Shown here piece by piece: positions 1 through 7,345 of a DNA stretch of 64,000 nucleotides. Below the pieces are notes generated by a model, which was not told the origin of the DNA, did no database searches, and saw only the letters and a list, made by a program, of their open reading frames with translations. The first letter of the stretch is position 1. Every line of letters starts with the position of its first letter. The DNA comes from Streptomyces peucetius (GTDB lineage Bacteria > Actinomycetota > Actinomycetes > Streptomycetales > Streptomycetaceae), in the NCBI RefSeq assembly GCF_025854275.1, contig NZ_CP107567.1, forward strand, positions 2,790,001 through 2,854,000, written 5' to 3'. The position numbers were made by a program, and so were the translations under genes.

Positions 1-396
1 GACCTCTTCCAGTTCATGACAGATGTCGCCGCCGCGCTCGACCAGGATCCAGGGCACCTCGGTGAGGTAGTCCGCGCAGGCCAGCTCCAGGCCGAGGACC
101 TCGGTGCGGTGGTCCGGCACATCCACGAAGACGGGCGGCTCGCAGCCGGCCCAGACGGTGGTGGGCAGCCGGTTGGCGACATGGACGATGATCAGCCCGG
201 ACCCGGTCCGCCGCGCCATTCCGATGGCGTAGGCGAGCGCCCGCTCACTGGAGGTGGATCCGTCGAAACCCACGACGACTCCGTGCCGGAAGGCGGGATC
301 GCAGGAATGGCGTGCTTCTTCCGCCGCCCGCAGGTCCGACAGGGGATCGGCTACCTGCTTGCGGTCCGCGGGTTCGGGAATTTCGTGACCGGCCAT
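1..396 (-). CDS. Universal stress protein (UspA family), C-terminus cut by window edge
   Basis: The minus-strand frame from an ATG at 396 runs off the left edge, giving the first 132 residues. After about 30 variable residues comes HGVVVGFDGSTSSERALAYA, the beta1-loop-alpha1 start of a Usp domain, then GLIIVHVANRLP (beta2). Usp proteins bind nucleotides in the cytoplasm and are tied to stress and dormancy; streptomycetes carry many copies, so the role of this one cannot be assigned. The ATP-binding Gx2Gx9G(S/T) loop would lie beyond the edge. No strong ribosome-binding site is seen before the ATG. The 297 bases up to the next gene hold nothing recognisable beyond the two divergent starts. Confidence 0.85.
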   Translation of the reverse strand, partial: MAGHEIPEPADRKQVADPLSDLRAAEEARHSCDPAFRHGVVVGFDGSTSSERALAYAIGMARRTGSGLIIVHVANRLPTTVWAGCEPPVFVDVPDHRTEVLGLELACADYLTEVPWILVERGGDICHELEEV

Positions 397-693
397 CGGT
401 GTCTCGGCGAAGGAGGTCCTCTTCGGAGGGATCGACTGAGGGAGCTGCGTCGGCTGGGGCGGCGGAGCCGTGTCCGGGAATCATCTTCCCAACCCCATAC
501 CCCAAGGGTACGGCGACACTCCTCTCCTGCCCAGGGCCTGCGGCCCCCATGCGCGACGTTCCAGGGAGCATGCCCGAGCGGGCCCGGGATCGCAATGCCG
601 CTTGGCCACTACAGCCGTCTGCGCGCCGTGCGGTGACCGGATGACCGCGGCCCTCGTTGGCCACGGGCCACCCGCCGCCACCAGGAGACCCAC

Positions 694-1092
694 GTGCCCG
701 CACGACCGTCCGGACCCGCCCGCTCTCCCCGCCGCGCCACCGGCCCCTCACCCTCGCGGCCGCCCTCCTCGCGACGGGGTCCCTCGCGGCCGCCCTCGTG
801 CCGGCCGTCCGACCCGACGGGCGAGATCGTCCGCTGGGGAGCATTCAGCTGTCTGCTGGTCCCCGTCGTGCTCGTCGTGTACGGGACGTCCGTCGGCGGC
901 GCGGCCGCCGCCGCCCTCGGCCTCGCGGCGGTGACCGCGGCCTGCCGGGTCCTGCTGCGGCACTCCGAGCGGACCGCGGCGCGGTGCCGCGCCGCGGTGG
1001 ACACGCCACCCACCGGAAGCCGTGACTCCGGTACCGTCCCGAGGGCGCGCCGCGGCGCACGGCACGGATCGAGGCGCACTCCGGGCGGCTGA
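694..1092 (+). CDS. Small membrane protein, unknown function
   Basis: A 132-residue protein starting at a GTG, with AGGAGA at 684-689. The first 40 residues are rich in Arg, Ser and Pro. A conserved-looking stretch, DPTGEIVRWGAFSCLLVPVV, leads into two hydrophobic segments (about residues 47-62 and 67-84), and the rest is a basic tail. This predicts a small two-helix inner-membrane protein with a charged cytoplasmic tail. I recognise no family or function. It lies upstream of adpA in the same direction but 390 bases away, so probably not co-transcribed. Other long open frames here on both strands look like GC-driven shadows; this one is chosen for its leader and hydrophobic pattern. Confidence 0.65.
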   Translation: MPARPSGPARSPRRATGPSPSRPPSSRRGPSRPPSCRPSDPTGEIVRWGAFSCLLVPVVLVVYGTSVGGAAAAALGLAAVTAACRVLLRHSERTAARCRAAVDTPPTGSRDSGTVPRARRGARHGSRRTPGG

Positions 1093-1482
1093 ACGGTTTT
1101 CGCGCGCGGGCCATCGCATGTTTTCAGCCAACTTCACCGCACAGCCCAAACCTTGCCGAAATGGCCTGCGAACCCCCTTGCCACCAGGGAGGAAAGGGCC
1201 GAGGGCGGCGTCCGCACCCTACGGGGACGGGCCATGCCCGTGAGGCGCACTTCCCTGCGGGCCCCCCTGAGTGAAACGCTTCGTGATCGAATGCATCGCG
1301 CCAAGTTGCCATGTCGACATAGCAGGGCATCCCGAACGTGTCACACCGGCGCCACGGGACGCAGTAGATTCGATCATGAGTATCGAAGGCCGGGGGACTC
1401 GTGCAGAACCGAGGGGAAACGTGCAGGAGCGAAAGGCCCGAAACGAACGGGGAGACGCGCACTTCGAGGGGGGTTTAGCGTC
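1093..1482. promoter_or_regulatory. adpA upstream region
   Basis: This 390-base non-coding stretch before adpA is less GC-rich than its surroundings, as expected for a long control region. In S. griseus the adpA promoter is repressed by the A-factor receptor ArpA, and AdpA also binds its own upstream DNA. I looked for a full AdpA consensus (TGGCSNGWWY) and found no perfect copy by eye. The GGGGGG run at 1468-1473 lies close before the ATG and may serve as part of the leader. No terminator or RNA gene is evident. Confidence 0.5.
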
Positions 1483-2685
1483 ATGAGTCAGGACTCCGCC
1501 GCATCGGAGACGGCACGGAAGCTGTCCGGGCGCCGGCGACGGGAAGTCGTCGCCGTGCTGCTGTTCAGCGGCGGCCCTATATTCGAAAGTTCCATCCCGC
1601 TCTCGGTGTTCGGAATTGACCGTCAGGACGCCGGAGTTCCCCGCTACCGCCTGCTGGTGTGCGGGGGCGAGGACGGACCGCTGCGGACCACCGGCGGTCT
1701 GGAACTGACCACACCGTACGGCCTCGAGGCGATCAGCAGGGCCGGCACCGTCGTGGTGCCCGCCTGGCGCTCGATCACCTCGCCGCCACCGCCCGAGGCG
1801 CTCGATGCGCTGCGCCGGGCACACGAGGAAGGGGCCCGTATCGTCGGCCTGTGCACCGGGGCGTTCGTCCTGGCCGCGGCCGGCCTGCTCGACGGCCGCC
1901 CCGCCACGACCCACTGGATGTACGCCCCGACCCTGGCGAAGCGCTATCCGTCGGTGCACGTGGATCCGCGGGAGCTGTTCGTCGACGACGGGGATGTGCT
2001 CACATCCGCGGGCACGGCGGCCGGAATCGACCTCTGCCTGCACATCGTGCGCACCGACCACGGCACGGAGGCAGCCGGGGCGCTCGCCCGCAGGCTCGTC
2101 GTCCCGCCCAGGCGCAGCGGCGGTCAGGAGCGCTATCTGGACAGGTCTTTACCGGAGGAAATCGGCTCGGACCCGCTGGCCGAGGTCGTGTCCTGGGCAC
2201 TGGAACACCTCCACGAGCAGTTCGACGTGGAGACGCTGGCCGCGCGTGCGTACATGAGCAGGCGCACCTTCGACCGGCGGTTCCGTTCGCTGACCGGCTC
2301 GGCCCCGCTGCAGTGGCTGATCACCCAGCGGGTGCTGCAGGCACAGCGGCTGCTCGAGACCTCCGACTACTCGGTCGACGAGGTCGCCGGCCGATGCGGC
2401 TTCCGCTCCCCCGTGGCACTGCGCGGCCATTTCCGGCGGCAGCTGGGGTCTTCCCCGGCCGCCTACCGGGCCGCGTACCGGGCCCGCCGCCCGCAGGGCG
2501 ATCCGGACCGGACGGCGCTGGTGGAGGCCGTGGTGCCCGCGCAGTCGGGCCCGGGAGTCAGACGGGCGCCGGCCGGGGCCGCCGCGATCGCCGCGGCCGC
2601 CGCCGAGCTGGGCAAACCGGTCCCTGAGGCGTATGCCGCAGGACACGGCCGCCCGAGCCTGCCCGGACCGCGCAGCGCACCGTAG
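1483..2685 (+). CDS. adpA: AdpA, central AraC-family developmental regulator
   Basis: The 400-residue protein matches AdpA throughout as I recall it. An N-terminal DJ-1/PfpI-like (GATase1) domain covers about residues 20-190, with the motif IVGLCTGAFVLAAAGLLDG. A linker follows, then an AraC/XylS double helix-turn-helix at about 230-325 (MSRRTFDRRFRSLTG and CGFRSPVALRGHFRRQLG) and a low-complexity Ala/Pro tail. In streptomycetes AdpA switches on hundreds of genes for aerial growth and secondary metabolism. The ATG at 1483 begins MSQDSAA as in known AdpA; the frame stays open upstream but that part lacks AdpA character. A rare TTA leucine codon sits between the two domains, making translation dependent on bldA tRNA. 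A strong hairpin follows and orn lies downstream, the usual arrangement. Confidence 0.97.
   Translation: MSQDSAASETARKLSGRRRREVVAVLLFSGGPIFESSIPLSVFGIDRQDAGVPRYRLLVCGGEDGPLRTTGGLELTTPYGLEAISRAGTVVVPAWRSITSPPPPEALDALRRAHEEGARIVGLCTGAFVLAAAGLLDGRPATTHWMYAPTLAKRYPSVHVDPRELFVDDGDVLTSAGTAAGIDLCLHIVRTDHGTEAAGALARRLVVPPRRSGGQERYLDRSLPEEIGSDPLAEVVSWALEHLHEQFDVETLAARAYMSRRTFDRRFRSLTGSAPLQWLITQRVLQAQRLLETSDYSVDEVAGRCGFRSPVALRGHFRRQLGSSPAAYRAAYRARRPQGDPDRTALVEAVVPAQSGPGVRRAPAGAAAIAAAAAELGKPVPEAYAAGHGRPSLPGPRSAP
2149..2151 (+). promoter_or_regulatory. TTA (bldA-dependent) codon in adpA
   Basis: In-frame TTA leucine codon 223 of adpA, within the residues DRSLPEE in the linker between the GATase1-like and AraC domains. 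TTA is the rarest codon in Streptomyces and is read only by the bldA tRNA; the conserved TTA of adpA is the main route by which bldA controls development. Confidence 0.95.
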
Positions 2686-2707
2686 ACCGCGCCGTCACGC
2701 AGCACCA

Positions 2708-2761
2708 CCCCGGCCCGGCCGGGACGTCCCGCACAGCGGCGGCGTCCCGGCCGGGCCGGGG
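2708..2761 (+). terminator. Hairpin terminator between adpA and orn
   Basis: A perfect 19-base-pair stem (left arm 2708-2726, right arm 2743-2761) with a 16-base loop, starting 22 bases after the adpA stop. There is no U-run, as is common for Streptomyces terminators. Confidence 0.8.
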
Positions 2762-2826
2762 GCCTTCACGGCCGGGGCAGCCCGAGGCAGGAAACGCGGC
2801 ACCGACACCCCCGTAAGGTAGGGCGC

Positions 2827-3429
2827 ATGAACGATCGCATGGTGTGGATCGACTGCGAGATGACCGGGCTCTCGCTGACGGACGACGCACTCATCGAGGT
2901 GGCCGCGCTGGTCACCGACTCGGAACTGAACGTACTCGGCGAAGGCGTGGACATCGTGATCCGCCCGCCGGACGCGGCGCTCGAGACGATGCCCGAAGTG
3001 GTGCGCCAGATGCACACCGCCTCCGGCCTCCTCGACGTCCTGGCGGGCGGCACGACCCTCGCGGACGCCGAGGAGCAGGTCCTCGCCTACGTCCGCGAGC
3101 ACGTCAAGGAGCCCGGCAAGGCCCCGCTGTGCGGCAACTCGGTCGGCACCGACCGCGGCTTCCTGCTGCGCGACATGCCCACGCTGGAGGGCTACCTCCA
3201 CTACCGGATCGTCGACGTCTCCTCGGTCAAGGAGCTGGCCCGCCGCTGGTACCCGCGGGCGTACTTCAACAGCCCGCAGAAGAGCGGCAACCACCGGGCA
3301 CTGGCCGACATCCGCGAGTCCATCGCGGAACTCCGCTACTACCGCGAGGCGGTCTTCGTCCCGCAGCCCGGACCGGACTCCGAGACGGCGAAGGGCATCG
3401 CGGCGAAATACGTGCTGCCCGCGCAGTAG
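2827..3429 (+). CDS. orn: Oligoribonuclease (DEDDh 3'-5' exoribonuclease)
   Basis: A 200-residue protein of normal length for Orn, which degrades 2-5 nucleotide RNAs and the c-di-GMP breakdown product pGpG to mononucleotides. The DEDDh exonuclease motifs are visible: WIDCEMTGL (D9, E11), the [11 protein letters not shown] segment with the second-site Asp, and the C-terminal NHRALADI carrying the catalytic His and last Asp. Placement directly after adpA is conserved in streptomycetes. The sequence TAAGGT lies eight bases before the ATG and could be a -10 element, giving a very short leader. With cdgA also in this window, Orn would act at the end of c-di-GMP turnover. Confidence 0.97.
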   Translation: MNDRMVWIDCEMTGLSLTDDALIEVAALVTDSELNVLGEGVDIVIRPPDAALETMPEVVRQMHTASGLLDVLAGGTTLADAEEQVLAYVREHVKEPGKAPLCGNSVGTDRGFLLRDMPTLEGYLHYRIVDVSSVKELARRWYPRAYFNSPQKSGNHRALADIRESIAELRYYREAVFVPQPGPDSETAKGIAAKYVLPAQ

Positions 3430-3524
3430 CACCCCGGCTCGGTGCCCGCCGGAAAACGCGGGCGCGAGCACCCTCTCGGACCCTGTACACTTTTTCTCGG
3501 CCGGTCGGGAAAGCGACCGGTCGT

Positions 3525-3598
3525 GGTGGGTATAGCTCAGCTGGTAGAGCACCTGGTTGTGGTCCAGGATGTCGCGGGTTCGAGTCCCGTTACTCACC
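3525..3598 (+). tRNA. tRNA-His (GTG)
   Basis: Complete cloverleaf. The acceptor stem GTGGGTA pairs with TACTCAC (one G-T), and the anticodon arm CCTGG-TTGTGGT-CCAGG gives anticodon GTG. The T arm has GGTTCGAGTCC. A G at 3525 supplies the G-1 that histidine tRNAs need opposite C73, and CCA is not encoded. TACACT at 3486-3491 is a plausible -10 box. Confidence 0.97.
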
Positions 3599-3604
3599 CT
3601 CTTG

Positions 3605-3647
3605 AAAGAGGCCGTCGACCTGCGCCGAGCAGGAAGGCGGCCTCTTT
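3605..3647 (+). terminator. Terminator after tRNA-His
   Basis: A ten-base stem, AAAGAGGCCG (3605-3614) against CGGCCTCTTT (3638-3647), begins seven bases after the tRNA and ends in a short T run. Confidence 0.8.
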
Positions 3648-3716
3648 GCGTTCCCTGTGCGGCCGCATCGGCGGCCACCCCGGAACTCCGGGACACTGGG
3701 ATCAGGAGGTGAACCC

Positions 3717-3887
3717 ATGGCACTCGAAGACAACTGTGATCACAGGACCGGGATCCAGCACGACATCACCAACATGGGAGACACCGAGCACGGCGTGAAG
3801 CGATACGTCTGCGGCAAGTGCGGTCACGAGTACACCGTCCCGCATGAGCAGCCCGCGAACGATGTCGGCGGTCAGTCACCGGGGTAG
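3717..3887 (+). CDS. Small zinc-ribbon-like protein
   Basis: A 56-residue acidic protein with an excellent AGGAGGTGA leader at 3704-3712, five bases before the ATG. The second half holds YVCGKCGHEYTV, a CxxC knuckle with a following His, preceded by another Cys and His near the start (NCDH). This suggests a single metal-binding ribbon. Similar tiny proteins are widespread in streptomycetes, with no assigned function that I know of. It stands alone between tRNA-His and the convergent cebR. Confidence 0.8.
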   Translation: MALEDNCDHRTGIQHDITNMGDTEHGVKRYVCGKCGHEYTVPHEQPANDVGGQSPG

Positions 3888-3985
3888 CACGCCCCGGAGC
3901 CGTCAGGAGCCGCTGCTCGTCGTCCACGCCCACCACCCTCGACGGTCGCCCCCTCGCCGCACGCCGGGACCGGCGCCTGGCGCCG

Positions 3986-5035
3986 TCAGGACGAGTCCCG
4001 CACCACCAGCTCCGTGGGCAGCACGATCTGGGGCCGCTCCGGGGACGGCTGCGCAATCTCCTGGAGCAGGACGCCGGCCATGGTGCGGCCCATCTCCTCC
4101 GTCGGCTGGCGCACGCTGGTGAGCGCCGGGTCCATGTGGCGGGCCACCGCCGAGTCGTCGAAGCCGATCAGGGCCACGTCGTCCGGTATGCGGCGGCCCG
4201 ACTCGCGCAGCACGTGCCGGGCGCCGGAGGCCATGACGTCGGAGGCGGCGAAGACGGCGTCGAGGTCGGGCCGGTCCTCGAGCAGTCTGCGCATCGCGAG
4301 CCGGCCGCCCTGCTCGGTGAAGTCGGCCACGGCCGTCAGCCGGGGGTCGGCGTCCAGGCCCGCCCCCGCGACGGCGGAACGGTAGCCGTCCAGCCGGCGT
4401 TCCGCGCCGTACACGTCCAGCGGGCCGGCGATCGTCGCGACGGTGCGGCGGCCCCGGGCCGCCAGATGGGCGACGGCCTTCCGCGCGCCCTCGAAGTTGT
4501 CGGAATCGACCGCGGCCAGCGTCTCGCCGGCCGACCGGCGGCCGCTGATCACCACGGGGATCGACAGCTGCTCCAACAGGTCCGGCAGCGGGTCGCCCGC
4601 GTGCATCGAGACCAGCAGCACACCGTCGACCCGGTGCGCGGCCAGGTACTGGGCGAGCGTCTTGCGTTCCCGGTCGTTGCCGGCGAGCGTCAGCAGCAGC
4701 TGCATCTCGGTGTCGGCGAGCGCCGCCCCGACGCCGCGCACCATCTCGGAGAAGTACGGCTCCGCGAAGAAGCGGTCCTCAGGCTCCGGAACGACGAGCG
4801 CGATCGCGTCCGTACGGTTCCCGGCGAGCGCACGGGCCGCGCGGTTGGGTATGTAGCCCAGCTCCGCGACGGCCGCCTCGACCAGGGCGCGGGTCTCCTC
4901 GCTGACCCGCGGCGAACCGTTGATCACACGGGAGACCGTGCCGCGTCCGACGCCCGCACGGGCGGCGACCTGCTCCAGCGTGGGCAGGCCGGTGGCCCGC
5001 CCCCCGTTGTTTTCCGCGCGGATGGTCCGAGACAT
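3986..5035 (-). CDS. cebR: CebR, LacI-family repressor of cellobiose uptake and use
   Basis: A 349-residue LacI/GalR protein from an ATG at 5035 with GGAGG nine bases upstream. The N-terminal helix-turn-helix and hinge (about residues 17-65) include VAARAGVGRGTVSRVINGSP, followed by a periplasmic-binding-protein-like effector domain. The match to CebR as I recall it extends over the whole length (PEPEDRFFAEPYFS, AGPLDVYGAERR, IGFDDSAVARHMDP). CebR represses the cellobiose/cellotriose transporter genes cebEFG and the beta-glucosidase gene bglC by binding TGGGAGCGCTCCCA, and is released by cellobiose. A near-perfect copy of that site lies upstream. The transporter genes that should diverge from here are missing except for a scar ORF. 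Confidence 0.9.
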   Translation of the reverse strand: MSRTIRAENNGGRATGLPTLEQVAARAGVGRGTVSRVINGSPRVSEETRALVEAAVAELGYIPNRAARALAGNRTDAIALVVPEPEDRFFAEPYFSEMVRGVGAALADTEMQLLLTLAGNDRERKTLAQYLAAHRVDGVLLVSMHAGDPLPDLLEQLSIPVVISGRRSAGETLAAVDSDNFEGARKAVAHLAARGRRTVATIAGPLDVYGAERRLDGYRSAVAGAGLDADPRLTAVADFTEQGGRLAMRRLLEDRPDLDAVFAASDVMASGARHVLRESGRRIPDDVALIGFDDSAVARHMDPALTSVRQPTEEMGRTMAGVLLQEIAQPSPERPQIVLPTELVVRDSS

Positions 5036-5131
5036 CGTGTCCGCCTCCCCAGGCTGCCCAGGCGGAGAACATAACGCGTCCGAGGCCCTTGACACCCGCC
5101 TTCCGTGACGACTGACCGCCGGAACCGCGCA

Positions 5132-5145
5132 CGGGAGCGCTCCCA
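5132..5145. promoter_or_regulatory. CebR operator
   Basis: CGGGAGCGCTCCCA matches the 14-base CebR palindrome TGGGAGCGCTCCCA at 13 positions. It lies between cebR (start at 5035, minus strand) and the lipoprotein-like ORF at 5295 (plus strand), where the cebE operator is expected. Confidence 0.85.
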
Positions 5146-5294
5146 GCCCGTGATGTCGCGCATCACACGGAATCCGCAGGTCACCGCCCTGCCACGGCCG
5201 CCGTCGGCGTGCTGGAAGTACGGTCCCGAACAAGAACGGCCGTGGACGGCAGCAACAGCAGCGTGTGACGGCCCCACCCCGCGAGGAGGACGCG

Positions 5295-5546
5295 ATGCGC
5301 AGGGCGGCGATCCTCGCGGTCGTCACCGCGCTCGGCGCCGGGCTGCTCACCGGCTGCGCCGACGACGGCCACGGTGCGGACGGCGACGGCAGGGCGAGGA
5401 CCACCCCCACCGTCGGAGTCTTCGGGGCCTTCGGCCTCGAAGAGGCGGGCGGGGGCGCTGCTGGGGCGCTGCCGCTGCTGATCGCGTTCCTGCTGTTCGG
5501 CAGGCAGATCGTGGGCGGGATCACGCAGGGGGCGGTGAAGGGGTGA
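5295..5546 (+). CDS. Lipoprotein-signal / sugar-permease-tail fusion ORF, probable scar of cebEFG
   Basis: An 83-residue ORF with a strong GAGGAGGA leader at 5283-5290. Residues 1-21 form a lipoprotein signal peptide ending in the lipobox LLTGC. The last 25 residues read LPLLIAFLLFGRQIVGGITQ followed by GAVKG, which is the usual C-terminus of a MalG/CebG-type sugar permease and not of a binding protein. The middle is a Gly/Ala-rich linker. Because it sits next to cebR and its operator, where cebE, cebF, cebG and bglC normally lie, I infer an internal deletion that joined the start of cebE to the end of cebG in frame. It may still be transcribed under CebR, but it cannot be a functional importer. 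The alternative is an unrelated small lipoprotein with a chance-like tail. Confidence 0.6.
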   Translation: MRRAAILAVVTALGAGLLTGCADDGHGADGDGRARTTPTVGVFGAFGLEEAGGGAAGALPLLIAFLLFGRQIVGGITQGAVKG

Positions 5547-5594
5547 CGGGGGTGGCGGCGCGGGGGCGTGGCCGCTGCGCGGGGAGGGGACAGG

Positions 5595-5658
5595 CCCGCC
5601 GCAGGCGCTTCGGGCGAGGCGCGGGGCCCCCCCGGGGGGGGGGGGGCCGGGGGGGGGG
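5595..5658. repeat. Intergenic GC element with extreme C/G homopolymer runs
   Basis: Contains the motif CCCGCCGCAGGCG (5595-5607), shared with three other intergenic regions of this window, then C7 (5627-5633), G13 (5634-5646), CC and G10 (5649-5658). It lies between the convergent scar ORF and the chitinase gene, so it may act as a bidirectional terminator. The runs are unusual even for Streptomyces and may be imprecisely sequenced. Confidence 0.6.
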
Positions 5659-5689
5659 CGCGCCGTGGGGGGCGGAGGGGGGCCGTGGA

Positions 5690-7162
5690 TTACCGGTACG
5701 CCGCGAACGCCTTCGTGAAGGCCAACGGCTCCTGCAGGATCGAGCTGCACGTCGCGTCCGCCGCCGGCTTCTCCCCGCCCGCGCACTGCTTGTCCCGCGT
5801 CGAGGACCACATCGACAGCCACGCCAGGTTCTTCGACTCGGCGAACGTCACCAGCTGCCTGGCGTCCTCCACCGTGAAGATCTCCGTGACGACGTCGTTG
5901 ACGCCGATCATCGGCGTGACCGCGACCGTCTGCCACGCTGCCGCGTCGGAGAGGCCGAGCACGCCCTTGAGCTGCGCCTGGGTGGCGGTGGCCGCCGAGA
6001 TCGCGTACTCACCCATGTCGCCGCTGTACGCCGGGCCGTAGTCCATCGCCATGATGTTGACCGCGTCGATCTGGACACCGTTCTTCTTGGCGTCGGCGAT
6101 CAGGTCGACGCCGGGCTGGGTGAGCCCCTCGGGCATGACGGGCAGGGTGAAGGAGACGTCGAGGTCCGGGTGGGACTTCTGGAGCTGCGCGATCGCCTGC
6201 GAGCGCCGCGTGTTGGCGGCGGCGTCGGGCAGTGCCGCGCCCTCGATGTCGAAGTCGACCTTGGTCAGCTTGTAGGTGTCGACGACCTTGCCGTAGGCCG
6301 CCGCCAGGTCGTCTGCGGAGGAGCAGTTCAGGGCCAGTTCGTGGCCGGCCGCGCCGCCGAAGGAGACGCGGACGTCGCCGCCCCCGTCGCGCAGGGCGCC
6401 GATCTGGGACGCGACCTTGTCATTGGCGAGGTCCGTGACGCCGCCCCACAGCGGGGCGCAGCTGCCGCCGGAGGTGATGAAGGCGAGGTTGAACTCCTTG
6501 ACGCCGGTCTTCGCGGCGGTGTCCAGCATGTCGTACGCGGGGTACAGCGAGGTGTCGATGTACGGCGCGTAGCGCGCGGCCGCGCCGGGCGTGGGCTCGC
6601 CGGTCGGCGGGGGCGTCGTAGTCGCCGTGGGCCCGGACGTACCGGGAGGCGTGTCCGAGGGCGTGGGCGTGGGTGTCGGTGTCGGCTGCTCCGTCGGCCG
6701 TCCGCTCGGCTGCGGCGTCGCGCCGTCGTCGACCGAGCACTTGATGTCGTCGATGAGGCAGGAGGCCGGGTCGCCGGCCTTGCCGCTCGCCGAGGTGACG
6801 AAGCCGACGGTGACCGAAGCGCCGGGCGCGAGGCTCTTGTTCCAGCTCGCGGGCTTGACGGTGACGTGCCGGCCGTCGACGGTGTGCTCGCCGTTCCACA
6901 GCGAGCTGATCTCCGTTCCGGCGGGCAGGTCGAACTCGAGGGTCCAGTCGGACCGGGCCCGGTCGGTCTCGTTGGTGATGACGTACTGGCCGGTGTAACC
7001 GCCGTCCCAGCTGCTGGTCCTGGTGTAGGCGGCGCCGACCGCCGCGGCCTGGGCGGTGCCGGTGAGGAAGATCGCGGCTCCGCCGATCACCGCGGTCACG
7101 ACGACCGCGCCGACCGCCTTGGTCCTGACGCTCGCCCTGCGCCGGTGCGTGCTGCTGCCCAT
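5690..7162 (-). CDS. Secreted chitinase, CBM2-like module plus GH18 catalytic domain
   Basis: A 490-residue secreted enzyme. A long signal peptide (about 1-40, basic start then hydrophobic, ending AQA) is followed by a family 2 carbohydrate-binding-like module (about 42-145, with WTLEFDLPAGTEISSLWNGE). Next come a Pro/Thr linker (about 150-195, repeating PT and TP) and a compact GH18 domain to the end. The active-site strand reads KVDFDIEG; the final Glu is the catalytic acid, although the first Asp of the usual DxxDxDxE motif is replaced. It should hydrolyse chitin outside the cell. I saw no dre (DasR) site in the 183 bases upstream. The downstream gene converges on it across the G-run element. 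Confidence 0.9.
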   Translation of the reverse strand: MGSSTHRRRASVRTKAVGAVVVTAVIGGAAIFLTGTAQAAAVGAAYTRTSSWDGGYTGQYVITNETDRARSDWTLEFDLPAGTEISSLWNGEHTVDGRHVTVKPASWNKSLAPGASVTVGFVTSASGKAGDPASCLIDDIKCSVDDGATPQPSGRPTEQPTPTPTPTPSDTPPGTSGPTATTTPPPTGEPTPGAAARYAPYIDTSLYPAYDMLDTAAKTGVKEFNLAFITSGGSCAPLWGGVTDLANDKVASQIGALRDGGGDVRVSFGGAAGHELALNCSSADDLAAAYGKVVDTYKLTKVDFDIEGAALPDAAANTRRSQAIAQLQKSHPDLDVSFTLPVMPEGLTQPGVDLIADAKKNGVQIDAVNIMAMDYGPAYSGDMGEYAISAATATQAQLKGVLGLSDAAAWQTVAVTPMIGVNDVVTEIFTVEDARQLVTFAESKNLAWLSMWSSTRDKQCAGGEKPAADATCSSILQEPLAFTKAFAAYR

Positions 7163-7345
7163 CGCGTGCCTGCCTCTGCGTTACGGAGTCGGGGGGTGGT
7201 GCGCTGCACGCTAGCGATCCCGAACCGGACAAATGACCGATCAGGGACCGGAGTCGGGCTTCTTAGGGCGCGCTTAAGGGAGGCATCGGAAGCGATTAAT
7301 GCTCGACGGCGAGACAGGCCGGACCGGCCCGGACGACCCGGACGG

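Noticed and set aside
245..1149. Several long overlapping open frames on both strands around 0.2-1.1 kb
   Set aside because: Arg/Pro/Ala-rich products without leaders or recognisable domains; only the partial Usp frame and the 694-1092 frame show real protein features.
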